A DNA stretch of 43,364 nt from an uncultured Lachnospiraceae bacterium (GCA_910577765.1 CAJTOV010000013.1:1-43364), one strand, 5' to 3'; shown: positions 1 to 8,242, counted from the first letter of the stretch. Numbers and translations are program-made. Notes: generated by a model from the sequence alone, not told the origin.

Positions 1-2
1 AG

Positions 3-209
3 GATAAAAAAATATTAAAAAGGATCAATCAGTTATTGCAAAGCATAGAACGAGACGGAGCGTTACATGGAATTGGAAAGCCTGAACCGCTGAAATATGG
101 GAAATCCGGCTCATTCAGCAGACGGATTGATGAGGCCAATCGTTTGGTTTATGAGATTTCAGATAACCAAATCATTGTGAAATCCTGTAAAGGGCATTAT
201 AAGGATTGA
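3..209 (+). CDS. YoeB/Txe-family mRNA interferase toxin, C-terminal part (5' end outside the window)
   Basis: The frame is open from the first bases and ends in TGA at 207-209, giving about 68 residues. It contains the YoeB hallmarks GIGKPEPLK, SRRIDEANRLVYE and a C-terminal SCKGHY. YoeB proteins are ribosome-dependent endoribonucleases; the C-terminal His-Tyr pair is part of the active site in the family. Full-length members are about 85 residues, so only some 15-20 residues and the expected upstream YefM-type antitoxin gene lie outside the window. The toxin appears intact at its C-terminus. It meets a helicase remnant tail to tail. Identification rests on motif recall. Confidence 0.8.
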   Translation, partial: DKKILKRINQLLQSIERDGALHGIGKPEPLKYGKSGSFSRRIDEANRLVYEISDNQIIVKSCKGHYKD

Positions 210-262
210 TTGGTGCCAGCAAAAGAGATGGTTTACCGGAATTGGCAGGGCGGTGGTTAATA

Positions 263-687
263 TCAATAGTGGATTTTGAGAGAGATATCTATCACCCTTG
301 TATATCTTGGATACACGTAATGGCCGATCCCCTGCTCCATGGCACGCTTCTTTGCCGTATAGCTGTGGCGGATCGGCCCCAGCAGCATATGGATGATCTT
401 CTCCAGATTGTCTCCTCGCTTCGGGGTCGCAGTTACCCCATAGACATATCTGGCATTTACTTTTTGGAGAACCTGAACCGCAGTTGCAGAACCGGCGTGA
501 TGGCATTCATCCATAATGACCATTCCATAGGAATTGACCCTTTTACCTTTTTCATGGTTGTCAAAATCAAACACAAGAAACCGGCATGTACCATCTGCAA
601 GAAGAGGATATACCCCTAACACATCGGAACCATCTTCTTTTACCCCAAGTAAATTTTTGCATAGAAAAGAAGCTGCGCACTAATTCC
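263..687 (-). pseudogene. Remnant of a TOTE-type primase/DEAD helicase protein, internally deleted
   Basis: The minus-strand frame reads LGVYPLLADGTCRFLVFDFD, the catalytic start of the archaeo-eukaryotic primase domain of TOTE conflict-system proteins. After HEKG it jumps directly to MVIMDECHHAGS (helicase motif II), GVTATPKRGD (motif III region) and LLGPIRHSYTAKKRAMEQGI. In intact relatives these two stretches are several hundred residues apart, so an in-frame deletion has fused them. The frame is closed upstream by a TAG next to 687 and ends downstream at 263-265 after YPRYTRV. Walker A and the C-terminal helicase lobe are missing. It cannot be functional. The parent family is recalled, not searched. 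Confidence 0.7.
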
Positions 688-792
688 TTAGCGCGACAGC
701 CCCTTTCCAATTTCATTACTATGAGCAAGCTCTCTTTATAACCTGAAAATGATCTCAAAGCCTATGTTTAAGCCAGAATCGTATCAAGTATT

Positions 793-840
793 AAACTTTC
801 CCATATCAAAACAGTGTGGGAAGTTTGAGTTATTTATTTT
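793..840. terminator. Weak stem-loop with T-rich tail between the helicase remnant and the wall-binding gene
   Basis: Arms aaactttcccata (793-805) and tgtgggaagttt (815-826) pair with one bulge. The plus strand continues with gagttatttatttttcc. It lies beyond the 3' end of the minus-strand gene at 914-1561, whose transcript would read it in the opposite sense, so its role is uncertain. Confidence 0.3.
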
Positions 841-913
841 TCCGGGCAGTACCTGTGCTCCTGCGGGTGTCTGCTGTTACCTGTTATGGCAGCTTTGACT
901 TCCTAATTCAGGT

Positions 914-1561
914 TCAGTCAAAGTAGGCTGTGACGGTAAGCAGATTGTCGTCGCTGACAGACCATTTATACCTGCTATAGTTTCCGCCGCTGATCATGGC
1001 ATCCAGAAGCGGATTGGGGCATGCGGTCTTCCAGTCTGCCGGAAGCTGGAACTGGCGGTTCTCTTCCAATTCATATTCCGGCTCCCAGGTAGCAAGGTTT
1101 ACATAGATGTCGTTATACCATCCAAGGGTACTGGGCTTCACCTGCTGGAAACCGTTTTCTTCCGAATAGTCGCAGAGAACAACGCCTCCGTTTCCGTCCA
1201 GCATGGGAATCAGACGGTAGAAGCTTCCGTCCTGCTGAATGTGGCCAAATTCCCACTCACCTGAGGTTACCATCTTTCCGATATTCGCATCATTTGCCTC
1301 GGAAAAATAATACCAGGGACCTCCCTGCTCAAGCCGCCGATAGCCGATATCCAGATAACCGTTTTCATCAAAATGGTACCAGGAGCCGTCGATCTCCTTC
1401 CACCCGGCTCCCGCCCGGTTTCCTGCATCATCCTGGTATTCCCACCGCCACTCCTCTGGTCCTACAAAATTCCATTCACCTGCCTGGACGGCCATGCCGC
1501 CCCAGATTGACATGGTTAAAGCGGCTGCCAGAACTGCTGCGTATTTCTTTGTGCCTCTCAT
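914..1561 (-). CDS. Small secreted protein with choline-binding-type cell-wall repeats
   Basis: A 215-residue protein with a signal peptide (MRGTKKYAAVLAAALTMS, probable cleavage after AVQA). It has two or three aromatic-rich CW_binding repeats at about residues 28-95, such as GWKEIDGSWYHFDENGYLD and GGPWYYFSEANDANIGKMV. The remaining 120 residues (SFYRLIPMLDGNGG... to LTVTAYFD) match no family I recognise. Such repeats bind choline or other wall-polymer substituents, so the protein is expected on the cell surface. The start is fixed by aaggaggt about 6 bases upstream. The same N-terminal architecture occurs in the 1421-residue protein at 3755-8020, so the two may be co-evolved surface components. 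No catalytic domain is evident. Confidence 0.75.
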   Translation of the reverse strand: MRGTKKYAAVLAAALTMSIWGGMAVQAGEWNFVGPEEWRWEYQDDAGNRAGAGWKEIDGSWYHFDENGYLDIGYRRLEQGGPWYYFSEANDANIGKMVTSGEWEFGHIQQDGSFYRLIPMLDGNGGVVLCDYSEENGFQQVKPSTLGWYNDIYVNLATWEPEYELEENRQFQLPADWKTACPNPLLDAMISGGNYSRYKWSVSDDNLLTVTAYFD

Positions 1562-1604
1562 TGGTTTTGTACCTCCTTGTTTTGCATCCGGGCTGTACCC
1601 CTTG

Positions 1605-1745
1605 CTAAGTGTTCATATTATACCATGTCCACTAAGTTCATGCTTCGCCTATGGCTCGCATTCACTAAGTGGACAGGCATATATTCACACTAAGCTCATG
1701 CGGCGCCTGCGGCTTGCATTCACTAAGTGTTCATATTATACCATG
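1605..1745. repeat. Local array of direct and inverted repeats upstream of the wall-binding gene
   Basis: The 23-bp unit starting ctaagtgttcatatta occurs at 1605-1627 and 1723-1745. Between them, two diverged copies of a roughly 40-bp unit (actaagttcatgcttcgcc at 1631, actaagctcatgcggcgcc at 1689) each end in gcattcactaagt. Stretch 1628-1674 can also fold as a hairpin (tccactaagt against cactaagtgga). On the minus strand each 23-bp unit carries TATAAT; the one at 1617-1622 could serve the gene at 914-1561, but no good -35 accompanies it. The rest of 1562-1874 shows no gene. Confidence 0.6.
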
Positions 1746-1804
1746 CAGCAAACAAAAAGACAAGGCGCAGTGGCGCCATCATCAGGGTTGTTTTACGAAA
1801 TAGT

Positions 1805-1835
1805 GTAACAGTTCAGATACCCCTTGATCTGTTAC
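1805..1835. repeat. Dispersed palindrome family A, copy 1 (31 bp)
   Basis: Reads gtaacagttcagatacccc then ttgatctgttac, with GTAACAG/CTGTTAC arms. Closely related copies occur at 8243-8273 (opposite orientation), 22978-23007 and 32787-32817. Confidence 0.7.
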
Positions 1836-1874
1836 TAACCGAATTTTAACTCCGGCGATTTCTACAAAAGCACA

Positions 1875-1903
1875 TTGATATGACAAGCGTCCGGTGTTAT
1901 AAT
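1875..1903 (+). promoter_or_regulatory. Promoter of the kinase gene
   Basis: TTGATA at 1875-1880, a 17-bp spacer and TATAAT at 1898-1903. Transcription would start near 1910, which supports the ATG at 1961 rather than the upstream ATG at 1880. Confidence 0.6.
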
Positions 1904-1960
1904 CGACTCAACAAACCGGAATTTATCAAACAGACAGTTTGTTTCGGAGGAAACCATTGT

Positions 1961-2458
1961 ATGTTTCAAAAAGCAATAATAATTGGTTGTCCGGGTGCAG
2001 GGAAAAGCACATTTGCAAGAATACTCAGTGATAAAACTCACTTGCCTTTATATTATCTTGATATGTTATGGCACAAGCCTAACAGGACAACTGTTGACAG
2101 AACTATATTTGACGAGAAATTAAAAGAAATTGTTTTAAAGGACAAATGGATTATTGATGGAAATTACGGAAGAACACTTGAAATGCGTATTCAATCGTGT
2201 GAAACTATATTTTTACTTGACTTTCCGGTAGAAGACTGTTTGGCTGGAGCAGAATCACGCATAGGCAAACAACGTGTAGATATGCCATGGATAGAGACAG
2301 AATTTGATGAAGAATTTAGACAATGGATTATTGATTTTCCTAAAAATGAATTGCCAATTATATATGAACTGCTTGACAGATACAAAAGCGAAAAAAACAT
2401 TTATGTCTTTCACTCAAGAGCTGATATAGATGATTATTTATCGAAAATACTGAGTTAA
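1961..2458 (+). CDS. AdK/FlaR-like P-loop kinase (topology-modulation-type protein)
   Basis: A 165-residue protein with Walker A GCPGAGKST at residues 9-17, a DMLWHKPN segment and WIIDGNY. These are typical of the small adenylate-kinase-like family annotated as 'topology modulation protein' or FlaR. The reaction is presumably phosphoryl transfer from ATP to an unknown acceptor. The start follows cggagg with a 10-base spacer and sits 58 bases after a good promoter; an upstream in-frame ATG at 1880 lies at the promoter itself. The gene is distinctly AT-rich beside its GC-rich neighbours, which suggests acquisition by transfer. Its 3' end overlaps the convergent frame at 2438-2725 by about 20 bases. 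Confidence 0.8.
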   Translation: MFQKAIIIGCPGAGKSTFARILSDKTHLPLYYLDMLWHKPNRTTVDRTIFDEKLKEIVLKDKWIIDGNYGRTLEMRIQSCETIFLLDFPVEDCLAGAESRIGKQRVDMPWIETEFDEEFRQWIIDFPKNELPIIYELLDRYKSEKNIYVFHSRADIDDYLSKILS

Positions 2459-2725
2459 AAATTCCAGCGCAAACAGTTCCTGCAGCCCGGCTCCATGTTC
2501 TTTATACATACGCCTGCCCAGGGATGAGGCCTGGGCATTGAACGGATCGTACAAATCCTGCTCCGGTTTCAGTGTCCTTTCTTTTGTAAGGTAAGTTTCC
2601 GGTGACCATTTCCACAGGATGTTGGAAAGAACATCCTCCCGGTCGTTTTCCAATACCGGGTTACAGTTCACCGGGTGCCAGTGAACTGTAACGCATAACG
2701 CTTTGACACCCTTACCTGTTGTCAA
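2438..2725 (-). CDS. Unrecognised 95-residue frame carrying a palindrome; possibly a gene remnant
   Basis: I do not recognise this protein. The frame could start at TTG overlapping the TGA of the nitroreductase gene, but has no clear ribosome site. Its first 20 or so codons span the perfect hairpin at 2660-2692 (giving VTVHWHPVNCNP). The remainder (SPETYLTKERTLKPEQDLYD, FNAQASSLGRRMYKEHGAGL) has ordinary protein composition. A reasonable reading is the surviving C-terminal part of a gene whose 5' part was lost or replaced by the repeat. It overlaps the 3' end of the convergent kinase gene. It may not be expressed. Confidence 0.35.
   Translation of the reverse strand: MTTGKGVKALCVTVHWHPVNCNPVLENDREDVLSNILWKWSPETYLTKERTLKPEQDLYDPFNAQASSLGRRMYKEHGAGLQELFALEFLTQYFR
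2660..2692. repeat. Palindrome with the family A arm, perfect 12-bp stem
   Basis: gttacagttcac (2660-2671) and gtgaactgtaac (2681-2692) are exact reverse complements around a 9-base loop. The arm sequence is the one in the family A palindromes, but the centre differs, so it is a subtype. Confidence 0.7.
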
Positions 2726-3315
2726 TAACGGTACTCCACAATGTCATCCAAAGGTTTCCTCGGACGTTGTCCGGGCACCTCGTCTGCATATCCCAGAGCA
2801 ACCGCACCAATTAACTGTCCTGGTTCTTTTATAAACTCCATTAATTCCGGATAAGCAAAACAGGTATTGGCAATCCATAAAGTTCCAATCCCCAGCCGTT
2901 CTGCCTCCAGAAGCATATTCTGGACCGCTGCTCCAATCGAAAGGGAGTCTACGATTTCCGTTACACGCTCATCAGCCGTAATATCCTCAAAAGGTGACTT
3001 CCCATATGGGTTCATAACCACAATAAGAACCGGCGCTTCTCTCATAATCCGCAGTGTATTCCCTGCATCCGGCAGTCCATAGCCAGACTCCGGCAAAATG
3101 GAATTACCGCTTAACTCTCTTTGTATGCCTTCTTCCATCTTTAAAAGAAATTTCCTTTTTGCATCTTTTCTGTATATCAGAAATTTCCAGGGCTGCTTAT
3201 TCTTTCCCGAAGGCGCCAGCCGCCCGGACTGAATCATTTTATTTATAGCTTCTGTTGGGATTTCATCTGGTTTATATTTGCGTATACTTCTCCGGTTTTC
3301 AATCTCTTTTATCAT
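2722..3315 (-). CDS. Nitroreductase-family FMN oxidoreductase
   Basis: A 197-residue protein of the NAD(P)H/FMN-dependent nitroreductase fold. It shows the N-terminal FMN-phosphate motif RRSIRKYK (residues 8-15), the SGRLAPSGKNKQPW segment, a central LSIGAAVQNMLLEAERLGIGT helix region and a C-terminal RPRKPLDDIV. Members reduce nitroaromatics, quinones or flavins, usually as dimers; the natural substrate cannot be told here. The short form with SGKNKQPW is common in anaerobic Clostridia. The start is supported by an agagg site and a minus-strand promoter (TTGCTT/TAAAAT, 3388-3416). No operon partner is convincing. Confidence 0.88.
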   Translation of the reverse strand: MIKEIENRRSIRKYKPDEIPTEAINKMIQSGRLAPSGKNKQPWKFLIYRKDAKRKFLLKMEEGIQRELSGNSILPESGYGLPDAGNTLRIMREAPVLIVVMNPYGKSPFEDITADERVTEIVDSLSIGAAVQNMLLEAERLGIGTLWIANTCFAYPELMEFIKEPGQLIGAVALGYADEVPGQRPRKPLDDIVEYRY

Positions 3316-3387
3316 AACAAACCTCTTTTCAAAAAATATTGACTTAGGCTATGGTCTGGAAACTGTCAGAAATGGTTTCATAAGACT

Positions 3388-3416
3388 ATTTTACCAGACA
3401 AGGAGAAGAAAAGCAA
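3388..3416 (-). promoter_or_regulatory. Promoter of the nitroreductase gene
   Basis: On the minus strand TTGCTT (3411-3416), a 17-bp spacer and TAAAAT (3388-3393), about 70 bases upstream of the start codon. Confidence 0.55.
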
Positions 3417-3442
3417 CGGAGAAAACGAGATTTCATACGGGT

Positions 3443-3486
3443 ATGGCAGCGGGAGGCGGAGGGGGAGCCGTGATGCTCCGGCAGAT
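3443..3486 (+). pseudogene. Scar of a deleted paralogue of the large surface-protein gene
   Basis: The 21 bases at 3443-3463 are identical to 3838-3858, the codons just after the signal peptide of the downstream gene (WQREAEG). The next 22 bases (3465-3486) match 8012-8033, the stop codon region of the same gene, with one mismatch. Read in the downstream gene's frame the junction gives WQREAEG-EP-stop. This looks like a paralogue whose whole interior was removed in frame, leaving both ends joined. Confidence 0.55.
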
Positions 3487-3603
3487 ACTGCCTGGAAGCT
3501 TCCAGCCATTACGTGCATCCTCCCAGCCGATCAGCGGGGTGACCGGCCGGGGTGTGAACTGTTACCTCAGATGGTACTGCTCCTGGATTTTGTATCTTCC
3601 CTC

Positions 3604-3633
3604 TTGACCCCCCCCTTGAATTTTTGGTATAAT
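3604..3633 (+). promoter_or_regulatory. Promoter of the large surface-protein gene
   Basis: TTGACC (3604-3609), an 18-bp spacer and TATAAT (3628-3633). The leader would run about 115 bases to the ATG at 3755. A half copy of palindrome family A (gtgaactgttac) sits upstream at 3554-3565. Confidence 0.6.
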
Positions 3634-3754
3634 ATCCCAGTCAGCACACTGGGGAAGGTCTTTTCCGGGGGCGGCTGGTCCATCGTTGCGCCAGCAGCAG
3701 GCAGGAAACCTTTCTGCCGGGTGGCTGCATATCACATTCAAGGAGAAAGCAGGC

Positions 3755-6700
3755 ATGAAAAAATCATTATGGAAAAGCAGGCTCGCCGGAGTCCTGATCG
3801 TGTCTATGCTCTCATCCACTTTCAGCTATGCCGGTACATGGCAGCGGGAGGCGGAGGGCTGGATCTGGCAGGACCAGGGGGTACGGGCCACGGGCTGGCT
3901 TAAGGAGCCGGGGGACAGCTGGTATCATTTTACCCCGGACGGCCTTATGGAGACCGGGTGGTACCAGGAGAGTTCCGGTGACCGCTATTATCTCAACCGG
4001 GCCGGGGAGGGCACCGAGGGGCAGATGCGCACCGGGTGGTTCCTGGAGAACGGGAAATGGTATTTCCTCAGTCCGGTTCACGACGGCTTCTTTGGCCGGG
4101 CAGCCAGGGACCAGTGGCTGTGGATCGACGGCTACTGCTACCGGTTTGACGCCAACGGCGTCATGTACGCAGACTGCACTACCCCGGACGGATATACGGT
4201 CAATGGGGACGGGCAGTGGACTGTCAACGGTGTGGTCCAGTATCAGGAAGGGAAAGGGATACTGACTAAAGTCACCGGGGATGGCGGCAGCGGGTCCGAC
4301 GGAAGCAGTAGTGGGTCTTCTGGCGGCAGCGGTGGAAACCGGCCGGGCGGTGGCAATAATCCTGGTGGTGGGGATCAGCCTGGCGGTGGGGACAATCCTG
4401 GCGGTGGGGACAACCCTGGCGGCGGCGATAACCCTGGCGGCGGCGATAACCCTGGTGGCGGCGATAACCCTGGCGGTGGGGACAACCCTGGTGGTGGGGA
4501 TAAGCCTGGTGGTGGGGACAACCCTGGCGGCGGCGATAACCCTGGCGGCGGAGACAAGCCTTCGGAAGATCCGGCAAAGATCACCATTCGTTACATAGAA
4601 AATGACAGCCAAAAGATACTGAAAGAAAAGGAAGTAACCGGCAATCCGGGAGAATTATATGTAATCCAGCATCCTTCCATAGAAGGATACAAGATTTTAC
4701 AGAACCAGCCGGACCAGATACATTTTTCCGATAAAGCCCAGGAGGTATCGGTTGCCTACCGGCCCCAGAGGGCAGGTGAGGAACCTGACCAGAGCATTGT
4801 TGTCAGTGACCGGCTGAAAGCTATCGTGCCGGATACCGAGGAATCCCGGCAGTTCGTAAATGCCATAAGGTCAGGTATCTTCTCATATGAATTTACGGAT
4901 GACCCGGAGATGGTAGAGCTGAGTGTCAACAGCGGCAACCCGCTTCTCCAGTATATCGAAGACGGTACCTATGAGGAAGGCGATATCATCTACATAGAAT
5001 CCTGTGAGGATTTCCCAATGGGATTATCCATCATTTACCAGGGCCATGACGATGCCTATTCCGGCCAGTTTCAGGATTTGTATGACCCGGAACTGCACGA
5101 AGTCATTCATGGGAAGATTGCCGGAATTACGGATATTCTTCAGGAAGGCACCTATATCAGCGACAGCCAGTCACTAAGCGCTGTTGATTATGAACTGGCC
5201 TATTCCTGGATGCCGCCAATGGACGGAATGGAAGGCATTCAGGGCCAGAACCGCAGCGGGTCCAGGGCCATTAAGCTTCCAGAGCTGAAATGTGAGACGA
5301 CTATGGTAAATGGGGAAGTTGGCAGAAAGATATCCACGGAGGTAGAAATTCACCTTCCGAAATCAGGGGGCAAAGACAAGGCCGGGACTTCTGCAAATCC
5401 GGAGGATTCAGATCCCGATCTGATCCTAAAGCCCTGTTACGAGTCCGCATTTATCATTGAGCCTGACATTAATCTAATGGATGATACTAATGAAAAACAC
5501 TTCCTGCTTACAGGAAATTTTGATAATAAGTTATCTGTATCCCTCAGTATGGAAGCGGATGGCGAGCTTAAGGACCTGATCGGCGAAGCAATGAAGGGTG
5601 TATTCGAGAGTCCGGATAACAAAACCTCTCTGAATCTGTTCTACAATTGGGGTTCAATTGGTGAGATTTCCGGGGTGGAATTCGACAATTCCTATATTCT
5701 GGGGATTATAGGACTGAAGGTAGGAAGTATTGGAAAAAAATGGACTACCAACGTCAAAGAGGTCTTCAAAGAAGATGCCGATCTCACAGATATCACACCC
5801 ATCATCCCGCTCATACTGGTCATGGACCTGGGAGCCAGCGGGTCAGTGGAAGGAACTATCAGTGCAGACCTGGCCTGGTATACCAGGGTTGGCGTCGACG
5901 CTTCCCATTCGCCTGAAAACGGTATACGGGCAAAAGCGATCTGTGAGTATGGAAGCTCCAAAGACAAGCTCAACGTAGAGCCTGCACCTGAAGGATCATT
6001 TTCTTTTAAAGCCACTGTGGAGGATGCGAAGCTTGGGTTAGGCGGGATAATCGGTATTTCTGAATTCGGTATTGTACCGGCTATGGTGAAGGCTTCCTCC
6101 GGCGTTGAACTGTCCGCCACTGGAATTGACATTAATGGCACTTTTGATTTTAAAGACAAGGACAAGCCCGTCAATGCAGAGGCTTCAGGAGGAACTATAT
6201 TTCTGGACCATTACATGACTGTGGAGGCGGCCGCACGCCTGGCAGGAATGATTTCCTGGGGTAAATTCAACTGGAATCTTGACATTGACGAGAAGATAGA
6301 GCTGTGGAAAAAAACAAGAAACCTATGGTCTAATTCGAGTCAGCCCCAAAAAACCTGCCTGACTCTCGGAAAGGGCACAGCCCTGAAAGCTGTAGATGCG
6401 GATGGAACAGACATCTCCGACCAGTTCGATACATATGATCCCAAGACCAAAAAGGTCATTGTCAAGTCGGATGGGGCAGGCGGATACTCTTTTCAATGTC
6501 CCAGATACTATGCGGATGACGATTCAAGGATCTATGAGATCACGGAGATAGTCTCGGAGGCAGATGAAATAAATGATGTAGGTATAACGAAGCCCTGGGC
6601 ATCCAAACTGGATCTGGATCTGACGAAAGTCACGGGGCTGAAATCCCTGGTTCTTCCCACATCGGCTGATATTACACTGGATCTGTCCCAGAACAAGGAG

Positions 6701-8020
6701 CTGGAGCTTCTATGTACCCATAAAAACAGAATCGGCGGCTTCAATCGGGAGGATGACGCAATGCCCGAAGATGGCAGGAATAATGCAGATATCATGCCGA
6801 TACCGGATAAATTTGCCGATCAAATCACTTCCATTGGAGTCATTGATGGCAGCAGCCTGGACTTAAGCGGCTGTCCCAAGCTTCGCACCCTGTGGATTAA
6901 GATTAAAAATGCAGATAAGATTGACCTGAGCAAAAACAGTTCCCTCCGGCATCTGGGGCTTAACTTTACGGGAGATCCAAAACAGACCGAGCTGGTATTT
7001 TCCAGCAATCCCGCCAGCTTAAAAACCCTCTGGGTTTTTTCCGAATCTTCCAAACAGCATCTGAAACCGATTCCGCTCAGTCGGTTAACCGGTTTAGAGT
7101 ATGCAGAATTCTTCGCCACGGCGGAGACCCAGATGGACTTTTCCCGGTGTACGGCGCTTAAATACCTGATTCTCAGTGCACCCAGTCTGAAAACACTGAA
7201 TCTCGGCAGGCAGGATACCTTGCAGTATCTGAATATGAAGAATACAAAAATTGACAAACTGGATATTGAGAACTGCCTCGAGCTGGACAATTCCAATAAG
7301 ATTATATGGAATTATGGCCTTCTGGTTTTCACCGGAAATGGCTCCGTATTTCCCCAGGTGCCGGGTTCTGTGTTCTGGTACGAAGATGAAAAGCTACAGA
7401 ACCAGATCCAGAACTATAAGTGTGACAAAGGCCAGACCATATACCGCTCTGGCTATACCCCCTCCAGCCGCACCGCTGCCCTGACCGCCACCGCCTCCAA
7501 CGCCAAAAAAGCCACGGGCTCCAACGCGTCTTCCGCCTTTTCAGACAGTCAGGCGCCAGACCGGGTGTCTCTGGAGCATGGAACCGCCGGAGGAGCCGGA
7601 AATGGTTCCGGCGCAGGCGGCTCCACAGCCTGGACTGCCACCGGGTCCAATCTGGATTCCCAAAGCCAGCCTGGGAATACCGGAAACGGTTTATGGGACT
7701 CCGGGGATGATGATGACGACGATGATGAAGCTTTCGAGGATTTCGAGCTGGAGCTGGTCAATGATCTGTTCTACGCAATGGCCCTGGGCTCATCCGGAGG
7801 GCGGGTCAGGGTTCGCTCCGCAGAATGGCTGTCCCCGGAAGCCGCCGGTTATCCGGCAGGGCTGACAGAAGGCAAGGGAGGTGCCTCCTGGGCGTTTCCT
7901 GCCAGGAAGACAAAGCTTCCCCTGGCTCCCACGGGACGGGGAAGGCAGAACCATACATGGTTCTATATCCCGGAAACCGGCAGTTCCTTAAAGCCGGAGG
8001 GAGAGGACGGGGAGCAGTGA
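3755..8020 (+). CDS. Large secreted surface protein: wall-binding repeats, (GGGDNP)n stalk, MucBP-like domain, leucine-rich region
   Basis: A 1421-residue protein. Residues 1-26 are a signal peptide ending SYA. Residues 27 to about 175 hold aromatic choline-binding-type repeats (GWLKEPGDSWYHFTPDGLME, GWYQESSGDRYYLN). About 193-270 is a Ser/Gly linker and a dozen GGGDNP/GGGDKP hexapeptides. About 273-345 (ITIRYIENDSQKI to VSVAYRPQ) resembles a MucBP domain. Residues 345-870 are unrecognised. About 930-1190 has LRR-like units (LDLSQNKELELL, LDLSGCPKLRTLWI). The tail carries GSNA/GSNAS motifs and seven consecutive Asp. There is no LPXTG or C-terminal membrane segment, so anchoring should be through the N-terminal repeats. 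The start follows aaggag; an upstream in-frame start at 3686 lacks a site. Probably a mucus- or host-facing adhesin. Confidence 0.85.
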   Translation: MKKSLWKSRLAGVLIVSMLSSTFSYAGTWQREAEGWIWQDQGVRATGWLKEPGDSWYHFTPDGLMETGWYQESSGDRYYLNRAGEGTEGQMRTGWFLENGKWYFLSPVHDGFFGRAARDQWLWIDGYCYRFDANGVMYADCTTPDGYTVNGDGQWTVNGVVQYQEGKGILTKVTGDGGSGSDGSSSGSSGGSGGNRPGGGNNPGGGDQPGGGDNPGGGDNPGGGDNPGGGDNPGGGDNPGGGDNPGGGDKPGGGDNPGGGDNPGGGDKPSEDPAKITIRYIENDSQKILKEKEVTGNPGELYVIQHPSIEGYKILQNQPDQIHFSDKAQEVSVAYRPQRAGEEPDQSIVVSDRLKAIVPDTEESRQFVNAIRSGIFSYEFTDDPEMVELSVNSGNPLLQYIEDGTYEEGDIIYIESCEDFPMGLSIIYQGHDDAYSGQFQDLYDPELHEVIHGKIAGITDILQEGTYISDSQSLSAVDYELAYSWMPPMDGMEGIQGQNRSGSRAIKLPELKCETTMVNGEVGRKISTEVEIHLPKSGGKDKAGTSANPEDSDPDLILKPCYESAFIIEPDINLMDDTNEKHFLLTGNFDNKLSVSLSMEADGELKDLIGEAMKGVFESPDNKTSLNLFYNWGSIGEISGVEFDNSYILGIIGLKVGSIGKKWTTNVKEVFKEDADLTDITPIIPLILVMDLGASGSVEGTISADLAWYTRVGVDASHSPENGIRAKAICEYGSSKDKLNVEPAPEGSFSFKATVEDAKLGLGGIIGISEFGIVPAMVKASSGVELSATGIDINGTFDFKDKDKPVNAEASGGTIFLDHYMTVEAAARLAGMISWGKFNWNLDIDEKIELWKKTRNLWSNSSQPQKTCLTLGKGTALKAVDADGTDISDQFDTYDPKTKKVIVKSDGAGGYSFQCPRYYADDDSRIYEITEIVSEADEINDVGITKPWASKLDLDLTKVTGLKSLVLPTSADITLDLSQNKELELLCTHKNRIGGFNREDDAMPEDGRNNADIMPIPDKFADQITSIGVIDGSSLDLSGCPKLRTLWIKIKNADKIDLSKNSSLRHLGLNFTGDPKQTELVFSSNPASLKTLWVFSESSKQHLKPIPLSRLTGLEYAEFFATAETQMDFSRCTALKYLILSAPSLKTLNLGRQDTLQYLNMKNTKIDKLDIENCLELDNSNKIIWNYGLLVFTGNGSVFPQVPGSVFWYEDEKLQNQIQNYKCDKGQTIYRSGYTPSSRTAALTATASNAKKATGSNASSAFSDSQAPDRVSLEHGTAGGAGNGSGAGGSTAWTATGSNLDSQSQPGNTGNGLWDSGDDDDDDDEAFEDFELELVNDLFYAMALGSSGGRVRVRSAEWLSPEAAGYPAGLTEGKGGASWAFPARKTKLPLAPTGRGRQNHTWFYIPETGSSLKPEGEDGEQ
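4330..4560 (+). repeat. 18-bp minisatellite coding for GGGDNP/GGGDKP
   Basis: About a dozen in-frame 18-base units of the form ggcggtggggacaaccct with synonymous variation, ending before SEDPAKITI. It encodes a flexible extended stalk. Third-position variation between units shows it is not a very recent expansion. Confidence 0.85.
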
Positions 8021-8047
8021 TGCTCCGGCAGATCCATACGTAAATGT

Positions 8048-8097
8048 AAAAAGTGCAGGTTATGGGAGACGGGTTCCTGATTACCTGCACTTTTTAT
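8048..8097 (+). terminator. Terminator of the large surface-protein gene
   Basis: aaaaagtgcaggt (8048-8060) pairs exactly with acctgcacttttt (8083-8095), about 28 bases after the stop codon. It can act in both directions. The remaining stretch to 8243 is AT-rich and shows no gene. Confidence 0.8.
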
Positions 8098-8242
8098 GTT
8101 CTCAATCCTGGCGGTCTTTATGATATAAACCAAAGAACAATACCTTTTAAAAAACAACATCCTTAAAAAGCTTTTTACATATCTCCTGATTGTCGATGTC
8201 AACATTATCTATAGTAAGATTATCTTTACGCTTATAAAAAAG

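Noticed and set aside
4330..4560. CRISPR-like periodic repeat
   Set aside because: The 18-base units are contiguous, without spacers, and code in frame for GGGDNP.
3812..4612. Minus-strand frames rich in repeated Val/Ala/Pro motifs
   Set aside because: They are mirror images of the GGGDNP repeat in the surface-protein gene.
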